Assembly (NCBI RefSeq): GCF_009495745.1
Contig: NZ_WIDQ01000003.1
Location: 62,001-126,000 of the forward strand
Source: Niveispirillum sp. SYP-B3756
GTDB taxonomy: Bacteria > Pseudomonadota > Alphaproteobacteria > Azospirillales > Azospirillaceae
Length of the DNA stretch: 64,000 nucleotides
Direction of reading: 5' to 3'
The notes beneath the pieces were generated by a model. The model did not search any database. It had not been told where the DNA came from and worked only from the letters and a program-made list of their open reading frames with translations. The stretch's first letter is position 1, and the number at the start of each line of letters is the position of its first letter. The position numbers and the translations under genes were made by a program. Of the stretch, positions 41,101 through 49,566 are shown piece by piece.

Positions 41101-41113
41101 TAATGCCCAATCC

Positions 41114-41263
41114 ATGTTCGCAGCACCCGTCTTTCTCTGGCGGGCGCCGGCTGCCGCCAATGACAATCCCGCCCCCTTGGGGAAACGGCTGGCCCGTTTG
41201 GTTAAGCTGGTGATGATTGTCGCTGTGGCTGGGGGCCTGTGCTATGCGGTGCTGACATTGTAG
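41114..41263 (+). CDS. Possible small membrane protein, 49 residues
   Basis: MFAAPVFLWRAPAAANDNPA is followed by a basic stretch (GKRLARLVKL) and one hydrophobic segment to the C-terminus (VMIVAVAGGLCYAVLTL). The AANDNP segment is common in small alphaproteobacterial proteins. The frame is also open from a GTG at 41045 overlapping the gltA stop, but that would run through the hairpin. No ribosome site is visible for 41114. Weakly supported. Confidence 0.35.
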   Translation: MFAAPVFLWRAPAAANDNPAPLGKRLARLVKLVMIVAVAGGLCYAVLTL

Positions 41264-41352
41264 AAACAGAACCTGAAGCGGATGGGTGGTTCTGTCAAAA
41301 CGTGCGTTCATATGGTTTGGCCCGTTCCGGAAACACTGTTCCAGTGCGGACC

Positions 41353-41973
41353 CTAGGCCGCTTCCATTGTTTTCTGCCAGATCCCGGCCAGCCACCCCTG
41401 TTGTCGCCGGGGCGCGCCCAGCGGCCGGCGCCATTCCTCCACCAGCGCGAATCCGGCCTCCCGCATCAGCCGGTGCAGGGTCTGCGGGCGGCGCAGGGCG
41501 ACATGGCGGCCGTCGGGCATGGTGCCTTCCAACCCGTCGCCGGTGGCATCGCAGAAATAGAACAGTCCTTCCGGCACCAACCAGTCACGACCCCGCCATA
41601 ACAGGAAGGGCAGGGCGGGGCTGGGGATGTGGAACAGCACGTGATGGGCGTAGAGCGCCTGGAACCGCCGCCCCTGCCAGGGTGGGTTGCGGGGGGACAG
41701 CAGATCGAAGCTGTGGATGGGAAGGCCGGTGCGCTGGGCGGCGATGTCGGCCATGGCAACCGTACCCTCCACCCCTTCCGCGACAGCACCGGCCTGTTGC
41801 AGTGCCAACAGGTCGCGGCCATTGCCGCAGCCAAGCTCCAGCACTGTGGGCGCTGGCTGGGTCAGGGCCATCAGCAGCCGGCTGATGGCGTCGCTGGTAT
41901 CATGATCGGCGAAGCTGGCATCGTACCGCGCCGCATATTCTTCATAGTGGGCCAGCGTCGGGTTGCCCGGCAT
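41353..41973 (-). CDS. SAM-dependent methyltransferase, class I
   Basis: 206 residues. The Rossmann-fold SAM site is VLELGCGNGRDLLAL (motif I), followed by the acidic region and FQALYAHHVLFHIP (motif IV area). The N-terminal HYEEYAARYDASFADHDTSD is typical of the Methyltransf_11/25 group. The substrate is unknown. The ATG overlaps the stop of the upstream gene (TGATG), so it is co-translated with the Tam41-like and diacylglycerol-kinase-like genes; a lipid head-group substrate is therefore possible but only inferred. Confidence 0.8.
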   Translation of the reverse strand: MPGNPTLAHYEEYAARYDASFADHDTSDAISRLLMALTQPAPTVLELGCGNGRDLLALQQAGAVAEGVEGTVAMADIAAQRTGLPIHSFDLLSPRNPPWQGRRFQALYAHHVLFHIPSPALPFLLWRGRDWLVPEGLFYFCDATGDGLEGTMPDGRHVALRRPQTLHRLMREAGFALVEEWRRPLGAPRRQQGWLAGIWQKTMEAA

Positions 41974-42905
41974 CAGCGGATGGCCCCCAGTCGCCGCAAC
42001 CGATAGAGGATCAGCGGGGCGGATAGGATCGGGTGGCGCCGCTGCCATGGCGTCAGTTCCAGCCGCACGCCGGAATGGCGATGGATTTTCCAGACGATGT
42101 AATCGACCCCGCCCTTGAAGGTGAAGGCCGCCTTCACCAGCCGGGCAATATTCAACAGCTTGCCGGCAAAGCGCCGCCGGCCCCAGGCGGCGCGGCCCTT
42201 CTGCCGCTCCCCCGCGCTCAGGCTGGGGGTGATCGCGTCGCCTTCCACCTGAAAGCCAATGCCGCCCAGGGTCAGAGCCGGGGACAGCAGGGCGGCATAG
42301 CGGGCTTCGGCATGTTCCACCAGGCTGACGCCGCGTTCGCCCTTCTCCACCCGCAATTCGGCGGCATAGGTGGCGCGGAACAAAGCTTCCCAGAACTGGC
42401 GCGCGGTGCCGCTTTCCGGCCCCAGCCGCACGGCCCAGTGGGCGGCCGTCGCCACGGCACCGGCCAGGGCCGACAGGGTGGCGTGGCGGGCGGCGGCATC
42501 GCGCGCATGGGCCAGAATCACCGGTTGGGCAAAACGGGCCCAGATGGTGGTGTCCAGGCTGGCGGGCCGGGTAGCGCTGGCGAACTGGTCAGCGCGCAGC
42601 ACGGCCACCTTGGCCCGCAGCACATGGCCCTGCCAGGGCACCTCCCAGAATTCCACCGTGGGCGGCAACAGGCGGGTGGCCAGGGCCAGCGGGCGCGATC
42701 GGTGCCAGACGGTCAGGCTGTCCACCAGCACATAGAAATCCAGCACCCCCTCCACATCGCCGCTGCGCAGGTTGGAGCCATAGAACAGGATGGCGGCGAC
42801 ATTGTTGCCGCCTTGGGCCAACAGGGCGGCCACCACGGCCTGCGCCGGGGCAGGGGGTGGCCCTTCACTTTCCTGCCCGATCAGGTTCAGCAGCCGGTCC
42901 GTCAT
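41973..42905 (-). CDS. Putative nucleotidyltransferase resembling Tam41-type phosphatidate cytidylyltransferases
   Basis: 310 residues, no membrane segments. AAILFYGSNLRSGDVEGVLD and FYVLVD form a nucleotidyltransferase GS...D pattern. The lack of a second acid two residues after the first Asp, the following WH, and a later LRAKVAVLRADQF / FAQPVIL block recall Tam41 (mitochondrial CDP-diacylglycerol synthase; YGSG, D-hydrophobic-I-F, WH, KYGV). I infer CDP-diacylglycerol or related lipid-nucleotide synthesis. The upstream gene makes a diacylglycerol-kinase-like enzyme and overlaps it (ATGA), so phosphatidate from that kinase would be the natural substrate. This family assignment is from motif memory and needs a profile search. 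Confidence 0.55.
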   Translation of the reverse strand: MTDRLLNLIGQESEGPPPAPAQAVVAALLAQGGNNVAAILFYGSNLRSGDVEGVLDFYVLVDSLTVWHRSRPLALATRLLPPTVEFWEVPWQGHVLRAKVAVLRADQFASATRPASLDTTIWARFAQPVILAHARDAAARHATLSALAGAVATAAHWAVRLGPESGTARQFWEALFRATYAAELRVEKGERGVSLVEHAEARYAALLSPALTLGGIGFQVEGDAITPSLSAGERQKGRAAWGRRRFAGKLLNIARLVKAAFTFKGGVDYIVWKIHRHSGVRLELTPWQRRHPILSAPLILYRLRRLGAIR

Positions 42906-43858
42906 GACGGGATCACGAAATCCACCACATCTTCCGCCGACAGCCGGATGCGGCCGGCCGGATAGGTTTCCCCATCCATGATGAAGGGGCGGGGCAGGGC
43001 AAGGTCAAGCACCTCCGCGCCACCGCTGCGATAGGCACCGCTGTCCAGCATCCAGGGGCGGGGCTTGCCCTTGACCAGGGCCGGCAGGGCGCGCAGCAGG
43101 CGGGGCGGGTTGGCCGCGATATCCAGATAGCGCAACGGCGCCGCCCCATGGTCCCAGAACGGCCAAAGCCCCAGGATCAGCCGTTCCAGGGTGGTGGCCA
43201 GGAACAGGAAGCGGTTACCATCCGGCGCGGGATGCCCATCGATGGTGATGCCCATCGCTTCCCCGGCCAGCCAGCCATGCTGGTCATTGCCGATCAGCGC
43301 CCGGCCCAGCACCCCGGCCATGGCGATCGCCACCGCCGGCCCCTGGGTGAAGCCGGCGCGGTGGATGTGCGAATTGGCCAGTTCCGTGCCACGGGTGAAG
43401 GCACCGCCACCCATGAACATGCCGCGCACCGGTTCATGCTCGCTATCCGGCCAGATGATGGACAGGATCGGCCGGCGGGTCAGTTTTTCACCCAGCCGGT
43501 TGGCCTGGGCGGCACCCACCAGCCGTTCCAGTGCCTTCAAGCCGTGGCCCGGTGTGCCGACATCAGCGGCAATCAGGTTGGTTTTGCCCGACGCCATGAT
43601 GGCCAGCCGGGGCGGCCGGTCACCGAAGGCGGCAGGCAGGGCGGTCAGCACCTCCCGCACGGTACCGTCCCCGCCATCGACACAGATCGTATCGACGCCG
43701 TCATGGGCGAAATCGGCCAGCGTGTCGCGCAACTCCGCCGGGGTGGCCGGCTCGGCGAAGTAGAATCCCAGCAAGGCTGCGGCCTGGGCGCGGGTGTCGC
43801 CGCCCCCCTGCTTGTTGCGCTGGCTTTTCGGATTACGGATTAAACCCAGACGAGACAT
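42902..43858 (-). CDS. Diacylglycerol kinase catalytic-domain (YegS/DgkB-like) lipid kinase
   Basis: 318 residues. The N-terminal LIRNPKSQRNKQGG corresponds to the NPxSG-type strand, CVDGGDGTVREVLTAL is the glycine-rich nucleotide loop, and MASGKTNLIAADVG matches the PxGTxN loop. The C-terminal FIMDGETYPAG corresponds to the conserved DGE. The substrate may be diacylglycerol, ceramide, sphingosine or a related lipid; it cannot be decided. It is the first gene of a three-gene minus-strand operon in which each gene overlaps the next. No clear ribosome site precedes the ATG at 43858. Confidence 0.82.
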   Translation of the reverse strand: MSRLGLIRNPKSQRNKQGGGDTRAQAAALLGFYFAEPATPAELRDTLADFAHDGVDTICVDGGDGTVREVLTALPAAFGDRPPRLAIMASGKTNLIAADVGTPGHGLKALERLVGAAQANRLGEKLTRRPILSIIWPDSEHEPVRGMFMGGGAFTRGTELANSHIHRAGFTQGPAVAIAMAGVLGRALIGNDQHGWLAGEAMGITIDGHPAPDGNRFLFLATTLERLILGLWPFWDHGAAPLRYLDIAANPPRLLRALPALVKGKPRPWMLDSGAYRSGGAEVLDLALPRPFIMDGETYPAGRIRLSAEDVVDFVIPS

Positions 43859-44095
43859 GACGAGCGCGCAAGCCCTTTCCGGTCAGGCAGAAAGCGGGAA
43901 ACGGCCATCGCCGTTCCGCTGGTTCTGGCAAAGGGTCGGCATCCGGCACTTGCCGGGTGTATGCGTGCGGTCAGTGGTCACGGGAGGGAATACCATGTGA
44001 TGCGATGCTGATTTTGGCCGTCTTCATACAGGTTGGCGGCGCATTTGCCTATGGGGGCTTTGCCGCAGGGGTTGGAACGTCGTAGGGTGCCGCCC

Positions 44096-45022
44096 ATGTC
44101 GGCCTTCCGCTTCGCCCATTTTTCCGATCCGCACCTGCCGCTGGCGCCTAACCGGCTCAGCGGGCGGGGCTTTTTCACCAAGCAGCTGCTGAGCTATCTC
44201 TCCTGGCAGCGCAAGAAACGCCATGTGCATCAGCCGGCGGTGCTGGATTGTCTGGTGGCGGATATCCAGGCGGCGGCCCCCGACCATATCGCCTGTACCG
44301 GCGATATCGCCAATATCTCCTGGCCGGGGGAGTTCCAGCGCGGGCGGGACTGGCTGGCCCGTGTCGGCCCGCCGCAGCAGGTCAGCTATATTCCCGGCAA
44401 TCATGATGCGATGGTGTCCGTACCCTTTGCCCAGGGGCTGGGCCTGTGGCGCGATTATATGCAAGGCGACCGGCCGCTGGCCCCGGATGCACCCCTGCCG
44501 GACGGGCTGTTCCCGGCCCTGCGCCGACGCGGGCCGGTGGCCTTCATCGGGTTGAATTCCGGTGTGCCGACGGCCCCCTTGCTGGCCACCGGCCGGCTGG
44601 GGCCGGCGCAGGTGGAGGCATTGGGCGACATGCTGGCCGATCTGGGGCGGGAGCGGCTGTTCCGGGTGGTGATGGTGCATCACCCGGTGGCACTTGGCGT
44701 CGTGCGTCGGCGCAAGGGGTTGAGCGATGCGGCGCCCTTGCGCCGCCTGCTGGCCCGCACGGGGGCGGAAATGCTGCTGCATGGCCATGCCCACCGCGCC
44801 AGTCTTGCCATGCTGAAAGGGCCGAGCGGGCTGATCCCCAGCCTGACCGTGCCGTCCGCCTCCGCCATCCGGCATGGCCGTTATCCTGCCGCCCAATGGA
44901 ACCTTGTGACGGTGGACACAGACGGCGGCGGCTGGCGGGTGCAGGTGGAGACAAGGGGCTATGACGGGGCCGGCGCCATGTGCCCGGTCACCGATTATAC
45001 ATTATTGCTGCCCTGGGCGTGA
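44096..45022 (+). CDS. Calcineurin-like metallophosphoesterase
   Basis: 308 residues. The full set of metallophosphoesterase motifs is present: HFSDPHL (D-x-H), CTGDIAN (GD), PGNHDAM (GNHD), MVHHP and LHGHAH. This is the CpdA/Icc-like general type, not the PdeM-type ligase-associated one. The substrate is unknown; UDP-diacylglucosamine hydrolases and cyclic-nucleotide phosphodiesterases share the fold. The start at 44096 is chosen because the family N-terminus begins there, with AGGGTG 9 bases upstream. It is divergent from the lipid-kinase operon and upstream of lptF. Confidence 0.88.
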   Translation: MSAFRFAHFSDPHLPLAPNRLSGRGFFTKQLLSYLSWQRKKRHVHQPAVLDCLVADIQAAAPDHIACTGDIANISWPGEFQRGRDWLARVGPPQQVSYIPGNHDAMVSVPFAQGLGLWRDYMQGDRPLAPDAPLPDGLFPALRRRGPVAFIGLNSGVPTAPLLATGRLGPAQVEALGDMLADLGRERLFRVVMVHHPVALGVVRRRKGLSDAAPLRRLLARTGAEMLLHGHAHRASLAMLKGPSGLIPSLTVPSASAIRHGRYPAAQWNLVTVDTDGGGWRVQVETRGYDGAGAMCPVTDYTLLLPWA

Positions 45023-45105
45023 CCGGAGGCGGCTGCCGGTTTGCCTCCCCCTGCATTTGGCTCTATGGTGCGCGCTTTGGAAAAGTCAGGCCCGGCCGCG
45101 CGATA

Positions 45106-45216
45106 ATGAACATGATGAACGCCTTCCCTGTCGGTTCAGTGAAATCTCCCCTGCCATTCCAGGCGTTGGAATGGCTGCGGGCTGCCAAAGCCATGCGCAG
45201 GGTCAAGGTGGTGTAA
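45106..45216 (+). CDS. Possible 36-codon leader peptide upstream of lptF
   Basis: ATG at 45106 opens a short frame (MNMMNAFPVGSVKSPL..., basic end RRVKVV) whose TAA ends one base before the lptF GTG. The arrangement would couple its translation to lptF. No family, no strong ribosome site, and a GC-biased composition that could be chance. Listed as weak. Confidence 0.25.
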   Translation: MNMMNAFPVGSVKSPLPFQALEWLRAAKAMRRVKVV

Positions 45217-45217
45217 G

Positions 45218-46462
45218 GTGGAAACAGGTTTCACGCGCGGCGAACGCACCGCCATTGTCAGCACCAGGGTGATCGACCGCTATATCCTCAGCCAGACGCT
45301 GAAGCCGCTGGCGGCGTCGCTGGTGGTGGTGCTGATTGCCCTGCTGATGGAACGGCTGCTGCGGCTGTTTGATCTGCTGGCCACCCATGGCGGGCCGTTC
45401 GATCTGGTCATCCGCATGGCGGCCAACCTGATCCCGCATTATCTGGGGCTGGCGCTGCCGGCGGCCTTTTTCATCTCCATCTTCATCATCGTCGCCCGCA
45501 TGGGGGAAGATAACGAGCTGGATGCCTTGCAATCCACCGGCCTGTCGGTGCCGCGCATTGCGCGCGCCTTTCTGTGGCTGGGGGCGGGGCTGATGGTGTT
45601 CTCCGTCCTGCTGTTCGGGTTTCTGCAGCCCTACGGCCGCTATGGCTACAGCACGCTTTATCACATGGTGGTCAATGCCGCCTGGGATGCCACCGTGCCG
45701 GAAGCCACCTTTGTGGATGCCGGCGATGGGGTGACGATCAGCGCCGATATCGTCGATAAAACCGGCCGCCAGTTACGGCAGGTCTTCGTCCACCAGAACC
45801 GTGACAATGGCGAAACCTGGGTGACAACGGCCGCCTCCGGTGCCTTAGCGGCGACAGAGGATCGGGAGCGGGTATTGCTGACCCTGAAGGATGGGGTGCA
45901 GGTGCGCACCCTGCCGGATGGCCGTCAACAGGTGCTGGATTTCGGGGTGCTGACGCTGGACCGCCCGTTCCAGCTGATCACGGCGCCGTTCCGCGCCCGG
46001 GGTGACAGCGAGCGGGAACTGACCCTGCCGGAGCTGTGGCGGGAAATGCATGATCCGCATTCCATCCTGCCGCGCAGCAAGATCGAGGCGGAATTCCATG
46101 CCCGCATCGCCCGCGCCCTGTCGCTGCCGCTGTTGCCGCTGCTGGCCGTGCCGATGGGCATGGCGGCCAAGCGCGCCCGGCGCGGGCAGGGGATCGCGCT
46201 GGCCACCTTCATCCTGATTCTCTATCATCATTCCATTCAGTTGGGTGAAAGTCTGGCCGATGTCGGCCGGGTGCCGGCGGTGCCGGCCATCTGGCTGCCT
46301 TTTGCGCTGTTCGCCGCTTTGTGCGCCTGGCTGTTCCGGCAGGCGCAGATCCATCCGGGCGTCAATCCGTTCGCCGCCCTGTTCGATGGCATCGATACCG
46401 TGCTGGGCTGGCTGCGGCGGCTGTTGCCGCGCCGGAATGCCGGCAAGGGGGCGGGCAAATGA
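45218..46462 (+). CDS. lptF: LPS export permease LptF
   Basis: 414 residues, YjgP/YjgQ family. It is an inner-membrane component of the LptB2FG transporter that extracts LPS. The start is GTG, with AAGGTGG upstream. Six hydrophobic segments are visible, three before and three after a periplasmic beta-jellyroll (about residues 140-275). VIDRYILSQTLKPLAASLVV is the family N-terminus and MGEDNELDALQSTGLS the coupling-helix region. The stop overlaps the lptG start (ATGA). LptF rather than LptG is assigned by gene order. Confidence 0.9.
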   Translation: METGFTRGERTAIVSTRVIDRYILSQTLKPLAASLVVVLIALLMERLLRLFDLLATHGGPFDLVIRMAANLIPHYLGLALPAAFFISIFIIVARMGEDNELDALQSTGLSVPRIARAFLWLGAGLMVFSVLLFGFLQPYGRYGYSTLYHMVVNAAWDATVPEATFVDAGDGVTISADIVDKTGRQLRQVFVHQNRDNGETWVTTAASGALAATEDRERVLLTLKDGVQVRTLPDGRQQVLDFGVLTLDRPFQLITAPFRARGDSERELTLPELWREMHDPHSILPRSKIEAEFHARIARALSLPLLPLLAVPMGMAAKRARRGQGIALATFILILYHHSIQLGESLADVGRVPAVPAIWLPFALFAALCAWLFRQAQIHPGVNPFAALFDGIDTVLGWLRRLLPRRNAGKGAGK

Positions 46463-47532
46463 CCAATACCATCACACGCTATCTGACCCGCACCTTCCTG
46501 GTCCGCGTGCTGTCGGTGCTGTTCGCACTCTCAGCCCTGCTGCAATTGCTGGATCTGCTGGATGCCGCCAGCACCGTTTTGCAGCGGGGTGGCGGGGCGG
46601 GCGATCTGATCCGCTATACGGTGCTGCGGATGCCGATGATCGTGGAACGGGTGGTGCCGCTGGCGGTGCTGATCGGCTCCCTCTCCACGCTGTGGAGCTT
46701 TGCCGCCACCAATGAATTCGTCGCCATGCGGTCGGTGGGCATGACGCCCTATCAGATCATGGGGGCGCTGATGCCGGCGGCCCTGGTGGTGGCGGGGCTG
46801 CATTTCCTGCTGACCGACCAGATTGCCCCGCGTTCGGAACGCGCCTTCGTCACCTGGTGGGCCTCCACCCAAGACCCGGAGGGGGATGAGGCGGCAAAGC
46901 CGGAACCGCTCTGGTTCCGGCTGGGCAATGCTGTGGTCGGGGTGAAGGATATTGGCGATGACGGGCAAAGCCTGAAAGGGCTGGAATATGTGGAGCGCGA
47001 TAGTCGTGGTAAGGCCACGCTGATCCTGCAGGCCAAAAGCGGCGTCTGGCAGGATGGCAAATGGCAGCTTTCCGGCGTGTCCCGCACCCGTGTCGGCACC
47101 CCGCTGGTGGTGGACCAGCTGCCGGCCCTGGAATGGACGCCGCCGCTGACGCCCGCCAATCTGATTGAGCTGAAGGCCCCGACGCAGAGCATCTCCGTCA
47201 ACCGGCTGCTGCGCATCCTGCATGGCGCCTGGGCTGGCAGCCAGAGTCAGGCCTATTACGCCACCCGCCTGCACGCGACATATGCCGGGCCGCTGGGCTC
47301 CCTTGTCATGCTGCTGCTGGCGGCACCGGTGGCCCATGGCCTGCGCCGGCGCGGCGGGGCGATGGGCAGTCTGGCGCTGGGGGTGGTGATTGGTCTGGCC
47401 TTCCTGCTGTCGTCGGGCATTCTCAGTTCCATGGGCCAAGCCGGGGCCATGCCGCCCTGGATCGCCGTCTGGTCGCCGGTGCTGTTGTTCACAGCTATCG
47501 GTGGGGCCATCATGGTGCATGTGGAAGGGTAG
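46459..47532 (+). CDS. lptG: LPS export permease LptG
   Basis: 357 residues, the usual length. The family N-terminus TRYLTRTFLVRVLSVLFALS is followed by the coupling segment FVAMRSVGMTPYQIMGAL, a periplasmic domain of about 150 residues and three C-terminal helices with GLAFLLSSGILSSMGQAGAM. With LptF it forms the membrane half of the LPS extractor; LptB and LptC are not in the window. It overlaps lptF by four bases. The next gene, a hydroxylase-family protein, begins 118 bases later in the same direction. Confidence 0.9.
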   Translation: MTNTITRYLTRTFLVRVLSVLFALSALLQLLDLLDAASTVLQRGGGAGDLIRYTVLRMPMIVERVVPLAVLIGSLSTLWSFAATNEFVAMRSVGMTPYQIMGALMPAALVVAGLHFLLTDQIAPRSERAFVTWWASTQDPEGDEAAKPEPLWFRLGNAVVGVKDIGDDGQSLKGLEYVERDSRGKATLILQAKSGVWQDGKWQLSGVSRTRVGTPLVVDQLPALEWTPPLTPANLIELKAPTQSISVNRLLRILHGAWAGSQSQAYYATRLHATYAGPLGSLVMLLLAAPVAHGLRRRGGAMGSLALGVVIGLAFLLSSGILSSMGQAGAMPPWIAVWSPVLLFTAIGGAIMVHVEG

Positions 47533-47650
47533 ACGCGGCATCTTGCCGGACTTGAAAGCCGGCAAAGGTGGCGCATAGTTTAACGCAACATTGACAAGGG
47601 GTTGGGGCCACCGGCAGCCAGCCCGTGCTTTTTTGGAAAGGATGCGAGGC

Positions 47651-48433
47651 ATGTGGGGCGATGCCTGGCGTGGCCGCAGCTACGACCTTGGAAAAATGAA
47701 TCTGCGCGATCTGGCGATCGCCTATTCGACATACCCAGCCATCCAGGTCTATGCGGCGCTGGCGCTGATCAGTGCTGTGCTGGCGCTGATCTGGTTTGAA
47801 AGCGGCTGGCGGCTGGTGGCGACGGTCTTCGTCGCCTCCCTGATCTATCCGATGGCCTGGTACGGCATTCATCGCTACATCCTGCATGGGCGCTGGCTCT
47901 ACCGGATGAAATGGTCCGCCCCTTTGTGGAAACGCATCCATTTCGACCATCACCAGGATCCGCATAAGCTGGAAGTGCTGTTCGGCAGTCTGGCCAATAC
48001 CCTGCCCACCATCGCCCTGGTGACGGTGCCATTCGGCTGGGCCATTGATGGCAAGGCGGGTGCGGCGGCGGCCTTGGCGACCGGGCTGGTCACCACCTGC
48101 ATCTACGAGTTTTTTCACTGCATCCAGCACCTGAACTACAAGCCCCGCTGGGCCTGGGTGGCGCGGATCAAGCAGTTGCACCTCTATCACCATTTCCATA
48201 ACGAGGATGGCAATTACGGCATCATCGCCTATGGCCCGGATATGCTGTTCGGCAGCTATTACGCCCATGCCAAGGAAAAGCCGCGCAGCCCGACCGTGTT
48301 CAACCTGGGCTATGATCTGGAAGAGGCGGCGCGGTACCCATGGGTGATGGAAGCCACCGGTGCCCCCCCGCGTGACCGGCCGCCGCGCCCGCCGGCCGGC
48401 AGCGACAACAATACCGCAAAGGCCGCATCTTGA
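47651..48433 (+). CDS. Sterol desaturase / fatty-acid hydroxylase family membrane protein
   Basis: 260 residues. It is a di-iron membrane enzyme with the histidine boxes HRYILH, HFDHHQDPH, FFHCIQHL and HLYHHFH, and hydrophobic segments between them (near residues 30-50 and 120-165). Members hydroxylate or desaturate sterols, fatty acids, sphingoid bases or ceramides. The start at 47651 is chosen because GGAAAGG lies 9 bases upstream. The C-terminus is Pro/Arg-rich and soluble. The stop overlaps the TTG start of the GNAT gene, so the two are coupled. The lipid substrate is unknown; the neighbours suggest an N-acylated lipid. Confidence 0.85.
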   Translation: MWGDAWRGRSYDLGKMNLRDLAIAYSTYPAIQVYAALALISAVLALIWFESGWRLVATVFVASLIYPMAWYGIHRYILHGRWLYRMKWSAPLWKRIHFDHHQDPHKLEVLFGSLANTLPTIALVTVPFGWAIDGKAGAAAALATGLVTTCIYEFFHCIQHLNYKPRWAWVARIKQLHLYHHFHNEDGNYGIIAYGPDMLFGSYYAHAKEKPRSPTVFNLGYDLEEAARYPWVMEATGAPPRDRPPRPPAGSDNNTAKAAS

Positions 48434-49566
48434 ACGCCCCCGCCTTCCGCATCCAGCCGGTGACCGACGCCGCCGGCATGGATCAGTTCATCCAGCTGCC
48501 CTATCGGTTGCATCAGGGTGATCCCAACTGGATTCCCCCGCTGCTGCTGGAGCGGAAGGAATCGCTGTCGCCCAAGCTGAACCCCTTCTTCGACCATGCC
48601 GATGTGCGGTTCTTCCTGGCCTGGCAGGGTGATCGGCTGGTGGGCCGCATCTCCGCCCAGGTGGATCGTTCGGCGTTGGAATTGCATCGCAACGGCACCG
48701 GCAATTTCGGCCTGCTGGCGGCGGAGAATGATCCGGCCCTGGTGCGCACCCTGCTGAATGCGGCGGAGGAATGGTTGAAGGGCCACGGCATCACCCGTGT
48801 CGTCGGCCCCTTCAACCTGTCGGTCAATGAAGAAACCGGGATGCTGGTTGCCGGGCATGACACGCCGCCCATGTTGATGATGGGCCATGACCGGGACTAT
48901 CTGCCGGGGCTGGTGGAGCAGGCGGGCTATGCCAAGGCGAAGGATGTCTTCGCCTATCTCTATGATATCCAGCATGACATGCCGCGTTCGGTGCGCGCGC
49001 TGATCGACCGGCCGCTGCCGGCCGGGTTGAGCGTGCGCATGTTGGATATGAAGCGCTATGATGCCGACCTGCGTGCCATCACCAGCGTGTTCAACGGTGC
49101 CTGGGCCGGCAATTGGGGCTTTGTGCCGCTGAACGAGGCGGAAATCGCCCATATGGCGAAATCGCTGAAGCCGATCATCAACCCGCGTCTGGTCTGGATT
49201 GCCGAGTTGAACGGGGAGCCGGTGGCCTTCGGCGTCTGCCTGCCCAACCTGAATGAGGCGATTGTCGATCTGGGCGGCAAGCTGCTGCCGTTTGGCTGGG
49301 CTAAGCTGCTCTGGCGCCTGAAAGTAAAGGGGGTGAAGACGGCGCGCGTGCCCCTGATGGGGGTGAAGCGCGGTCTTGCCACCGGGCTGGCCCCGGTGCT
49401 GCCCTTCCTGATCATTGACGGGATGCGGCGGGAGGCGTTGAAGCTGGGCTATCGCCAGATCGAGCTGTCCTGGATTCTGGAAGATAACATGCCGATGCGC
49501 CGCATCATCGAGGCGCTGGGTACCAGCCGTTACAAGACCTACCGGCTGTTCGGCAAGGATTTGTGA
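48430..49566 (+). CDS. Long GNAT-fold acyltransferase (YghO-like; ceramide-synthase-like candidate)
   Basis: 378 residues, starting with TTG that overlaps the previous stop. It has the two-lobed layout of the YghO-like group, with QLPYRLHQGDPNWIPPLLLE near the N-terminus, VGPFNLSVNEETGMLV in the middle and LGYRQIELSWILEDNMPM and LGTSRYKTYRLFGK at the end. This is not the short acetyl-CoA type, and the usual R-x-x-G-x-G motif is not evident. As I recall, bacterial ceramide synthases of Caulobacter belong to this kind of GNAT-related protein; with a hydroxylase upstream, an N-acylation of a lipid amine is plausible. No serine palmitoyltransferase is in the window. It overlaps the next gene (TGATG). 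Confidence 0.75.
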   Translation: MNAPAFRIQPVTDAAGMDQFIQLPYRLHQGDPNWIPPLLLERKESLSPKLNPFFDHADVRFFLAWQGDRLVGRISAQVDRSALELHRNGTGNFGLLAAENDPALVRTLLNAAEEWLKGHGITRVVGPFNLSVNEETGMLVAGHDTPPMLMMGHDRDYLPGLVEQAGYAKAKDVFAYLYDIQHDMPRSVRALIDRPLPAGLSVRMLDMKRYDADLRAITSVFNGAWAGNWGFVPLNEAEIAHMAKSLKPIINPRLVWIAELNGEPVAFGVCLPNLNEAIVDLGGKLLPFGWAKLLWRLKVKGVKTARVPLMGVKRGLATGLAPVLPFLIIDGMRREALKLGYRQIELSWILEDNMPMRRIIEALGTSRYKTYRLFGKDL

